Shown here: positions 57,111 through 64,000 of the stretch, piece by piece
Numbering within the stretch: the first letter of the stretch is position 1
Layout of the letters: each line of letters opens with the position of its first letter
Source of the DNA: Ferirhizobium litorale
Lineage (GTDB): Bacteria > Pseudomonadota > Alphaproteobacteria > Rhizobiales > Rhizobiaceae
Length of the DNA: 64,000 bases
Reading direction: 5' to 3'
Assembly (NCBI GenBank): GCA_030028905.1
Contig: JALDYZ010000002.1
Location: forward strand, 434,001 to 498,000
Position numbers and translations under genes: made by a program
Notes under the pieces: generated by a model
What the model saw: only the letters and a program-made list of their open reading frames with translations
Database searches by the model: none
What the model was told of the DNA's origin: nothing

Positions 57111-58508
57111 GTGGAATATATCTCAACCCGGGGCGAGGCCCCTTCCCTTGGTTTCCGTGACGCGCTGATGGCAGGGCTGGCCCGCGATGGCGGTCTCTAC
57201 GTGCCCCGCGAGTGGCCGACGCTGACCAAGAAGGAGATCCGGGGACTGCGCGGCAAATCCTATCAGGAGATTGCCTTTGCCGTGCTCAGCCCGTTCGTCG
57301 ACGGCGAGATTGCGGCCGACAAGTTCCGCGCCATGATCGACGAGGCGTACGCGACCTTCAAGCATCCGGCGATCGCTCCCCTCGTCCAGACCGGCCCGAA
57401 TTCCTTCGTGATGGAACTGTTCCACGGCACCACGCTCGCCTTCAAGGACGTGGCGATGCAACTTCTCGCACGATTGATGGACCATGTGCTGGCCGAGCGC
57501 GGCGAACGCGCCACCATCGTCGGCGCCACCTCGGGCGACACCGGGGGTGCGGCGATCGACGCCTTTGCCGGGCGCGATCGCACCGACATCTTCATCCTCT
57601 TCCCGCATGGCAAGGTCTCGCCGGTGCAGCAGCACCAGATGACCACCTCGAAAGCCTCTAACGTGCATGCGCTCGCCATCGAAGGCAATTTTGACGATTG
57701 CCAGAACCTGGTGAAGGCGATGTTCAACGACGCACCCTTCCGGGACAGGGTCAAGCTCTCCGGCGTGAACTCGATCAACTGGGCGCGCATCATGGCGCAG
57801 GTGGTCTACTACTTTACCACCGCGATCGCGCTTGGCGGTCCGGACCGTAAGATCTCGTTTACCGTGCCGACCGGCAATTTCGGCGACATCTTCGCCGGCT
57901 ACGTCGCCAAGCGCATGGGCCTGCCGATCGGCAAGCTCGTCGTCGCCACCAACGAGAACGACATCCTCGCCCGTACGCTGAAGACCGGCCGCTACGAGAT
58001 GCGTTCGGTTGCGGCCACGACCTCGCCATCGATGGACATCCAGATTTCCTCGAACTTCGAACGGCTGCTGTTCGAGGCTTGCGGCCGCGACCCCGCCGCC
58101 ATCCGCAACGCCATGAACGGGCTGAAACAGTCCGGCGCCTTCGAGATCGACGAGGAGACGTTGAAGTTCATCCGCCGCGACTTCCGCGCCGGCCGGGCCA
58201 ACGAAAAGCAGGTGGCCGCGACGATCCGCGAAACGCTGGCGTCGACCGGCTATCTCCTCGACCCGCACACGGCCGTCGGCGTCTTCGTTTCGCAAAAGTT
58301 CGAGCGGCCGGACGCGCCTATGGTCACGCTTTCGACCGCGCATCCAGCAAAATTCCCGGATGCAGTAAAATCGGCGAGCGGTATTGACCCGGCGCTTCCA
58401 TCGTGGCTTGCTGATCTGATGGACAGGGAGGAGCGTTTCGACATTCTCGAGCCCGAGTTGAAGGCCGTTGAGGATTTCATCGGCAAGCATGCGCGGGCAA
58501 AGGCATGA
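57111..58508 (+). CDS. thrC: Threonine synthase
   Basis: 465 residues from GTG 57111 (AAGGA eight bases upstream). It makes threonine from O-phosphohomoserine, the final step of the pathway. N-terminal YISTRGEAPSLGFRDALMAGLARDGGLYVP is the standard thrC opening; the PLP lysine is in LAFKDVAMQLL (Lys112); GATSGDTGGAAIDAF and PTGNFGDIFAGYVAKRMGLP bind the cofactor phosphate and substrate. The class is the longer (about 460 residues) type. The next gene, an M16 peptidase, begins within 25 bp. Confidence 0.96.
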   Translation: MEYISTRGEAPSLGFRDALMAGLARDGGLYVPREWPTLTKKEIRGLRGKSYQEIAFAVLSPFVDGEIAADKFRAMIDEAYATFKHPAIAPLVQTGPNSFVMELFHGTTLAFKDVAMQLLARLMDHVLAERGERATIVGATSGDTGGAAIDAFAGRDRTDIFILFPHGKVSPVQQHQMTTSKASNVHALAIEGNFDDCQNLVKAMFNDAPFRDRVKLSGVNSINWARIMAQVVYYFTTAIALGGPDRKISFTVPTGNFGDIFAGYVAKRMGLPIGKLVVATNENDILARTLKTGRYEMRSVAATTSPSMDIQISSNFERLLFEACGRDPAAIRNAMNGLKQSGAFEIDEETLKFIRRDFRAGRANEKQVAATIRETLASTGYLLDPHTAVGVFVSQKFERPDAPMVTLSTAHPAKFPDAVKSASGIDPALPSWLADLMDREERFDILEPELKAVEDFIGKHARAKA

Positions 58509-58528
58509 GAAGCGCAGAAAGTAGAACC

Positions 58529-59827
58529 ATGAATGTTGAGTGCACCCGGCTCCCATCCGGGTTGACAGTAGTGACCGAGACAATGCCGCATCTGGAGAGC
58601 GTCGCTCTCGGAGTGTGGATCAAGTCAGGATCACGAAACGAAACACCGGAAGAGCACGGAATTGCCCACCTTCTGGAGCATATGGCCTTCAAGGGCACCT
58701 CCCGACGATCCGCACGCCAGATCGCCGAGGAAATCGAGAATGTCGGCGGCGAAGTGAATGCCGCCACCTCGACGGAAACGACCTCCTACTACGCTCGCGT
58801 GCTGAAGGATCATGTTCCGCTGGCCGTCGACATCCTTGCCGACATCCTGACGGAATCGGCGTTCGACGAGGACGAACTGGCCCGCGAGAAGAACGTCATC
58901 CTCCAGGAAATCGGCGCCGCCGACGACACGCCGGACGACGTGGTCTTCGACCGATTCTCCGAAATGGCCTACCGGAACCAGACGATCGGCCGCCCGATCC
59001 TCGGTACCCCGGAAACGGTACTGTCGTTCTCCTCCGACGAGATCCGCAACTACCTTTCCCGCAACTACACCACCGACCGCATGTTCGTGGTCGCTGCCGG
59101 TGCGGTCAAGCACGACGAATTCGTGCGCGAGGTCGAGAAGCGGTTTTCGACCCTGCCGACGAAGCCTTCCGCCACCCCGGTGATCGAGGTCGCCCGCTAC
59201 ACAGGCGGCGAAGTTCGCGAGGGCCGCGACCTGATGGACGCGCAGGTGCTTCTCGGCTTCGAGGGCCGTGCCTACCACATGCGCGACTTCTACTGTTCGC
59301 AGATCCTCGCCAACATTCTCGGCGGCGGCATGTCGTCGCGGCTGTTCCAGGAAATCCGCGAGATCCGCGGCCTTTGCTATTCGGTCTATGCCTTCCACTG
59401 GGGCTTTTCCGACACCGGCATCTTCGGCATCCATGCGGCAACCAGCGGCGAGAACCTGCCGGAACTGGTTCCGGTGATCGTCGGCGAGCTGCAGAAGGCA
59501 TCCGAGCGCATCGATGACCAGGAAATCGAACGCGCACGGGCCCAGATCCGCGCCCAGCTGCTGATGGGACAGGAAAGCCCGGCAGCGCGCGCTGGACAGA
59601 TTGCCCGCCAGATGATGCTCTACGGCCGTCCTATTCCAAACCCGGAGCTGATGGAACGACTGGCGGGCATCACCACCGACCGCCTGACCGATCTTGCCGG
59701 CCGGGTGTTCTTCGATACTGCACCGACCCTTTCAGCCATCGGCCCGGTTGATCAACTGGCCCCGATGGAGGACATTGTTTCAGCCCTGTCGACGCTCCGG
59801 CCGCAAACCCTCAAGGCCAGCGGCTGA
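58529..59827 (+). CDS. M16-family zinc metallopeptidase (processing peptidase-like)
   Basis: 432 residues from ATG 58529. Pitrilysin family with the inverted zinc motif HLLEH (His47, Glu50, His51) and the third ligand Glu in ILQEIG (Glu127), and the second homologous half with GGGMSSRLFQEIREIRGLCYSV. Related to mitochondrial processing peptidase beta; in bacteria the targets are not well known. An ATG at 58505 overlaps the thrC stop and is the alternative start; the family usually begins at the M-x-V-x-x-T-x-L-x-S-G of the second ATG. Member of the thrC unit. Confidence 0.93.
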   Translation: MNVECTRLPSGLTVVTETMPHLESVALGVWIKSGSRNETPEEHGIAHLLEHMAFKGTSRRSARQIAEEIENVGGEVNAATSTETTSYYARVLKDHVPLAVDILADILTESAFDEDELAREKNVILQEIGAADDTPDDVVFDRFSEMAYRNQTIGRPILGTPETVLSFSSDEIRNYLSRNYTTDRMFVVAAGAVKHDEFVREVEKRFSTLPTKPSATPVIEVARYTGGEVREGRDLMDAQVLLGFEGRAYHMRDFYCSQILANILGGGMSSRLFQEIREIRGLCYSVYAFHWGFSDTGIFGIHAATSGENLPELVPVIVGELQKASERIDDQEIERARAQIRAQLLMGQESPAARAGQIARQMMLYGRPIPNPELMERLAGITTDRLTDLAGRVFFDTAPTLSAIGPVDQLAPMEDIVSALSTLRPQTLKASG

Positions 59828-60026
59828 TCTCCAGCGATTGCCGGCGTGCCATCATTGCGTGCCCTTGCGCAACGGCACGCAGACGGCGGCCGCCGGGGCA
59901 CGCGGACGTCGGCACGTTACCGCATGTCGTGCCGCGAACGACCGAACGCGATGCGGAGCGGGCAACGACAACCTGTTTTCACACCCGGCCGGACCCTGTC
60001 CGGCCGATTGCAGCTTGGAGTATCGA

Positions 60027-60632
60027 ATGGCTAGGTCGGTTTTTCGGTTTCTCTCCCGCCAATCCGATCCGATTCAGATAGCAAGCGAACGCCACATGCT
60101 GCGCTTGCCGCGCATCGGCGACTATCGCCAGTGGTACCTGCTGCGCCTGCAAAGCCGCGCCTTTCTCGAGCCTTGGGAACCGAGCTGGCGCCAGGACGAA
60201 CTCTCGGAAAGCTCGTACCGCGCCCGGGTCCTGCGCAACGAGCAGGAATTTTCTTCCGGCCAGGCCGTTCCCCTTTTCATCTTCAGGAAGGAAGATCTGC
60301 TGCTGCTCGGCGGCCTGACAATAGGCTATATCCGCCGCGGCGCCGCCCAGAGCTGCATGGTCGGCTACTGGATGGGCGAGCGGCATGCCGGCCAGGGACA
60401 TATGTTTGCCGCACTTCAATTGGTTATACCCTACATCTTTTCAGAGCTTCAGTTGCACCGCATCGAGGCAGCCTGTATTCCGGACAACGTGCGCAGCATT
60501 CGTCTCCTCGAAAAGTCGGGATTTCAGCAGGAAGGGCACTTGCGGGACTATCTGAAGATCAACGGGCAGTGGCGTGATCACCTGATGTTTTCCCGATTGG
60601 CCGCGAACGCTGATACAACCAGGAAAACATAA
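60027..60632 (+). CDS. GNAT-family N-acetyltransferase (RimJ/RimL-like)
   Basis: 201 residues from ATG 60027, with GGAG six bases ahead. GNAT core: VGYWMGERHAGQGHMFAALQLVIPYIF (pyrophosphate-binding loop region), RIEAACIPDNVRSIRLLEKSGFQQEGHLRDYLKINGQWRDHLMFSRL, as in RimJ/RimL that acetylate ribosomal proteins or other amines. The N-terminal 20 residues are basic. A 199-bp gap with no gene separates it from the M16 gene. Next gene starts 5 bp after its stop. Confidence 0.9.
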   Translation: MARSVFRFLSRQSDPIQIASERHMLRLPRIGDYRQWYLLRLQSRAFLEPWEPSWRQDELSESSYRARVLRNEQEFSSGQAVPLFIFRKEDLLLLGGLTIGYIRRGAAQSCMVGYWMGERHAGQGHMFAALQLVIPYIFSELQLHRIEAACIPDNVRSIRLLEKSGFQQEGHLRDYLKINGQWRDHLMFSRLAANADTTRKT

Positions 60633-60637
60633 CCTCG

Positions 60638-63550
60638 ATGATACCGTTCCGCCTGCCACTCGCCCCGACCGCCAGACGACTTGCCGTCCTGGTGGTCATG
60701 GCCTGTGCCTTCGCCCTGAGCGGCGGCATGCCGACCGCCCGCGCAGCGGAGCCGGTAAAGATCGCCCGCGACGACACCGCGCTCGACCTGACGCCGACCA
60801 CCGAGATCTTCACCAACCAGGGAGAGGCGTTCCAGGTTTCGACCGTTCCCGGAGCCGACGGCATCCGTCGCCGCATCGAGGTGCGCGCAAGCTCGGAAAA
60901 CCACCGCGGCGACTGGGCGGTCTTCGCGCTCGCCAATGTGTCCGAGGAGCAGTTGGAGCGCGTCATCGTCGCCCCGCATTTTCGCCTGGTGAACTCGAAG
61001 CTGTTCTGGCCGGACCTCGGCTCGCAGCGCATCCTGTCGATCACGCCGAGCGAAGGCTTCGCGCTCGACCGCCAGCCGAGCACCGAGGCAGACGTTTTCC
61101 GCATCACGCTCAACCCCGGCGCCGTCATCACCTTCGTCGCCGAACTGTCGACGCCGGAACTGCCACAGATCTATCTCTGGGAACCCAACGCCTACAAGGA
61201 CACCGTCAACGCCTTCACGCTCTATCGCGGCATCGTGCTCGGCATCGCCGGTCTGCTGGCGGTGTTCCTGACCATCCTCTTCGTGGTCAAGGGCACGTCG
61301 ATGCTGCCGGCGACGGCCGCACTCGCCTGGGCGGTGCTCGGCTATATCTGCGTCGATTTCGGTTTCCTCGAAAAGCTGATCAGCATCACCTCGGGCGACC
61401 AACGAATATGGCGCGCCTGCGCCGAAGTCGCGCTGGCCTCGAGCCTGGTGATCTTCCTGTTCACCTATTTGAACCTCAACCGCTGGCACGCCCATCTCGG
61501 CTATGTGACGTTTGCCTGGGTGCTCGGCCTCGGCCTGCTTTTCGGCGTGGCGATCTACGATCCCTCGATCGCGGCCGGCATCGCGCGGCTCTCCTTCGCG
61601 CTGACGGCGACGGCGGGCATCTTCCTCATCATCTATCTCGGCTTCAACCGCTACGACCGCGCCATCCTTCTTGTGCCCGCCTGGGCGCTGATCCTTGTCT
61701 GGCTGTTCGGCGCCTGGCTGACGGTGACGGGCCAGCTGGACAATGACATCATCCAGCCGGCCCTTGGCGGCGGCCTCGTCCTGATCGTGCTGCTCATCGG
61801 CTTCACGGTCATGCAGCATGCCTTTGCCGGGGGCGCCTACCAGCAGGGCTTGTTTTCCGATCTCGAGCGCCAGTCACTGGCACTGACCGGGTCAGGGGAT
61901 ACGGTATGGGACTGGGACGTCGCCCGCGACCGGGTGGTGACCATCCCCGACATTTCGATCAGGCTCGGCCTTTCGCCCGGCACCATGCACGGCCCCGCCC
62001 GCAACTGGCTGCCGCGCCTGCATCCCGACGATCGCGACCGGTTCCGGGCCACGCTCGACGTGTTGCTCGAGCACCGGCGCGGGCGCCTGAACCACGAGTT
62101 CCGCATTCGCGCCGAGGATGGCCACTTCCACTGGCTGGCGATCCGTGCGCGCCCCGTGCTCGGTTCGAACGGCGAGATCATCCGCTGCGTCGGCACCATC
62201 CTCGACGTGACCGAGCAGAAGAACTCCGTCGACCGGCTGCTGCATGACGCGATGCACGACAACCTCACCGGTCTGCCGAACCGCCAGGTCTTCCTCGACC
62301 GCCTGCAATCGGTGCTGACGCTGGCGCCGAACGGCGACATCGTGCGGCCGACGGTAATGGCGATCGACATCGACCGCTACAAGCAGGTCAACGACTCTCT
62401 CGGCATCGCCGCCGGCGACAATATCCTGATCGCACTCACCCGCCGCCTGCGCCGGATCCTCAAGCCGCAGGACACGCTGGCGCGCCTCTCCGGCGACCAG
62501 TTCGGCCTGATCCTGGTGTCCGAGCGCGATCCCGCCAAGGTGGCAGACTTCGCCGATGCGGTCAGCAAGGCGATCATGGTCCCGCTGAACTTCGCCAACC
62601 GCGAGATCATCCTGACCGCCTCGATCGGGCTCGTGTCGTGGGTGGACCAGCAGGAGAGCGCGGCCGGGCTGCTGAACGACGCCGAGCTTGCGATGTATCG
62701 TGCCAAGCGTGCCGGCGGCAACCGCGTGGAACCGTTCCGACCGGCTTTCCGCAGTTTTGGCACAGACCGCCTGCAACTCGAAACCGACCTGCGCCGCGCG
62801 CTGGAGCGCAAGGAACTGTCGCTGGCCTACCAGCCTATCGTGCGGCTGGCCGATGCCGAGATTGCCGGCTTCGAGGCGCTGATGCGCTGGGACCACCCCA
62901 AGCGCGGCAACATTCCGCCCTCGGAGTTCATCCCGATCGCCGAGATGTCGGACCTCATCATTCCGCTCGGCATGTATGCGCTCGAACGCGCCACCAACGA
63001 CCTGATGGCCTGGCAACGGCAATCCGGCGACCTGCCGATCTTCGTGTCGGTGAACCTGTCCAGCGCGCAATTGCTCAGCAACGATCTCTACAACGATGTG
63101 CGCACGCTGCTTACTCGCACCCAATGCGACGCACGCAACATCAAGCTCGAACTCACCGAATCCATGGTGATGGAGAACCCCGAGCAGGCCCGCCTCGTGC
63201 TGTCCAAGCTGAAGGAAATCGGCCTTGGCCTGGCGCTCGACGACTTCGGTACCGGCTATTCGTCGCTGGCCTACCTGACCCGCTTCCCCTTCGACACGAT
63301 CAAGCTCGACAAGGCACTGGTGATCGGCTCCGACGAGAAGCGCTCGATCCTGCTGCGCTCGGTGATCAGCATGGCGCGCGACCTCGGCATGCAGGTGGTA
63401 GCGGAAGGCATAGAATCCGACGAGGATGCCGAGGAACTGGCCGCCATGGGCTGCGACTTCGGCCAGAGCTTCCTGTTCGGACCGCCGATCGGTTCCGATT
63501 CGGTGCAAAAGCTGCTGAAGGAACGATTTCCCCTGACGCGCAGGGCATAG
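60638..63550 (+). CDS. Membrane GGDEF/EAL protein with degenerate GGDEF motif
   Basis: 970 residues. Signal peptide (to about residue 36), a periplasmic region (about 37-175), six or seven membrane helices (about 185-400), a PAS domain (about 415-520, ending with RCVGTILDVTEQK), a GGDEF domain (about 535-690) and an EAL domain (about 705-960). The signature site reads SGDQF instead of GGDEF, so cyclase activity is doubtful. The EAL domain looks active: FEALMRW, NLSSAQL, LELTES, DDFGTGYSSL, KLDKALV, VVAEGIES are present. It should degrade cyclic di-GMP under control of an external or membrane signal, perhaps with GTP binding by the GGDEF part as regulator. Co-transcribed with the GNAT gene. 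Confidence 0.93.
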   Translation: MIPFRLPLAPTARRLAVLVVMACAFALSGGMPTARAAEPVKIARDDTALDLTPTTEIFTNQGEAFQVSTVPGADGIRRRIEVRASSENHRGDWAVFALANVSEEQLERVIVAPHFRLVNSKLFWPDLGSQRILSITPSEGFALDRQPSTEADVFRITLNPGAVITFVAELSTPELPQIYLWEPNAYKDTVNAFTLYRGIVLGIAGLLAVFLTILFVVKGTSMLPATAALAWAVLGYICVDFGFLEKLISITSGDQRIWRACAEVALASSLVIFLFTYLNLNRWHAHLGYVTFAWVLGLGLLFGVAIYDPSIAAGIARLSFALTATAGIFLIIYLGFNRYDRAILLVPAWALILVWLFGAWLTVTGQLDNDIIQPALGGGLVLIVLLIGFTVMQHAFAGGAYQQGLFSDLERQSLALTGSGDTVWDWDVARDRVVTIPDISIRLGLSPGTMHGPARNWLPRLHPDDRDRFRATLDVLLEHRRGRLNHEFRIRAEDGHFHWLAIRARPVLGSNGEIIRCVGTILDVTEQKNSVDRLLHDAMHDNLTGLPNRQVFLDRLQSVLTLAPNGDIVRPTVMAIDIDRYKQVNDSLGIAAGDNILIALTRRLRRILKPQDTLARLSGDQFGLILVSERDPAKVADFADAVSKAIMVPLNFANREIILTASIGLVSWVDQQESAAGLLNDAELAMYRAKRAGGNRVEPFRPAFRSFGTDRLQLETDLRRALERKELSLAYQPIVRLADAEIAGFEALMRWDHPKRGNIPPSEFIPIAEMSDLIIPLGMYALERATNDLMAWQRQSGDLPIFVSVNLSSAQLLSNDLYNDVRTLLTRTQCDARNIKLELTESMVMENPEQARLVLSKLKEIGLGLALDDFGTGYSSLAYLTRFPFDTIKLDKALVIGSDEKRSILLRSVISMARDLGMQVVAEGIESDEDAEELAAMGCDFGQSFLFGPPIGSDSVQKLLKERFPLTRRA

Positions 63551-63570
63551 CCCCGTCCACCGAAAAGGGA

Positions 63571-63599
63571 GGACCCGCCGCATCGTCTGCGACGGGTCC
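63571..63599. terminator. Hairpin between the GGDEF/EAL gene and yqgE
   Basis: GGACCCG (63571-63577) pairs with CGGGTCC (63593-63599), with an inner CGCA/TGCG extension after one mismatch and a five-base loop. It lies between converging genes and probably ends both transcripts. Confidence 0.55.
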
Positions 63600-63734
63600 A
63601 CGCCACCCGCTCGGGGCTGCCGAAGGCGATCCACGATTCCTCCGTTCAGCTTCCCATGCGCGACCGCGCGAACGCCCGGCCTTGCAAATTGCAAACGGCA
63701 AACTCCCGAATTTGTTCCGAAAAGGCGTGTCGCG

Positions 63735-64000
63735 TCAGGCGTGGCCGGCATCGCTCGACAGCATCGCCGGCGTGACGCCCATCAGTGCGAGCGCCCTTTC
63801 GTACTTGTCGTCGAGGTCCCGATCGAAGATCAGGTCCTCCGAAGCCGGGCAATTGAGCCAACCGTTGTTGGTGATCTCGCTTTCGAGCTGGCCCGCGCCC
63901 CAGCCGGCATAGCCGAGCAGCATAGTCGCCCGGCTCGGCCCCTTGTTGTGCGAAATGGCGCGCACGATATCGAGGGTTGCCGTCAGGCAAATGTCGTCGC
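63735..64000 (-). CDS. YqgE/AlgH family protein (partial, runs off the window)
   Basis: The C-terminal 88 or so codons of a minus-strand gene that begins beyond base 64000. Residues seen are [21 protein letters not shown], then [23 protein letters not shown] and PASEDLIFD, which are the conserved blocks of UPF0301 (YqgE/AlgH). The family is a small soluble fold of unknown role. The 63551-63734 gap ahead of its stop holds only the hairpin at 63571-63599. Confidence 0.92.
   Translation of the reverse strand, partial: DDICLTATLDIVRAISHNKGPSRATMLLGYAGWGAGQLESEITNNGWLNCPASEDLIFDRDLDDKYERALALMGVTPAMLSSDAGHA

Noticed and set aside
61892-63751. 619-codon minus-strand open frame opposite the GGDEF/EAL gene
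   Set aside because: Shadow frame; the plus-strand protein has all the domain motifs.

Overview
The window is a high-GC stretch of chromosome (about 63% by eye) that reads as an alphaproteobacterium of the order Rhizobiales, most likely family Rhizobiaceae (Rhizobium, Ensifer or Shinella-like). The grounds are a CcrM-type adenine methyltransferase, the mutY / DUF721 / dsbA / smc / ppdK neighbourhood, betB-betA, an assimilatory APS reductase with cysDN, and many genes that look closest to rhizobial proteins. No genus can be fixed from the sequence alone. Coding density is high. I see no phage, insertion sequence, integrase or CRISPR array.

Layout. 1-3.8 kb: end of a glutathione S-transferase gene, then betB and betA (choline to glycine betaine). 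3.8-6.3 kb: a two-gene membrane/periplasmic unit (DUF6644-like and DUF6152-like) and a ClC chloride protein. 6.3-14.5 kb: a sulfate assimilation block. The sulfate ABC transporter (sbp-cysT-cysW-cysA) and an Rrf2 regulator lie on the minus strand; cysH-cysD-cysN lie on the plus strand. A promoter with an overlapping inverted repeat lies in front of sbp. 14.5-16.3 kb: a PLP-dependent dehydratase and a divergent Lrp-type regulator, inserted between two 58-bp copies of the 3' end of cysN. 16.4-24.4 kb: SDR/LysR pair, a 25-residue membrane microprotein, two class III nucleotidyl cyclases, a YHS-domain protein with an apparent frameshift, a GFA protein and a small membrane protein. 24.6-27.7 kb: type I secretion ABC transporter and HlyD-type adaptor. 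tRNA-Pro(CGG) and tRNA-Gln(UUG) lie at 28.1 and 31.8 kb.

28.4-38.8 kb: mixed single genes and short units (lipoproteins, methyltransferase, second ClC with C-terminal CBS-like region, MBL hydrolase, DUF1499 protein, Rrf2/thioredoxin-reductase-like pair, GreA-like factor, DUF1801, DLH hydrolase, cupin). 38.8-50.5 kb: ppdK, a mechanosensitive channel frameshifted at a (GC)5 tract, smc, dsbA-like, DUF721, mutY, HAD hydrolase, NTF2-like protein. 50.5-56.8 kb: small membrane protein, ccrM, ABM/NIPSNAP pair with divergent ArsR, GntR regulator, HAD hydrolase, lipid kinase, lipoprotein. 57.1-63.6 kb: thrC, M16 peptidase, GNAT acetyltransferase and a GGDEF/EAL protein, all on the plus strand. The window closes inside a yqgE-type gene.

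Most of this is core chromosome. The best leads are the cysN-tail duplication around the dehydratase/Lrp cassette, two genes with apparent frameshifts in N-terminal regions, several regulator-adjacent palindromes that look like autoregulatory operators, and a microprotein with a strong ribosome binding site. I found nothing that I could defend as a wholly new defence or mobile system.
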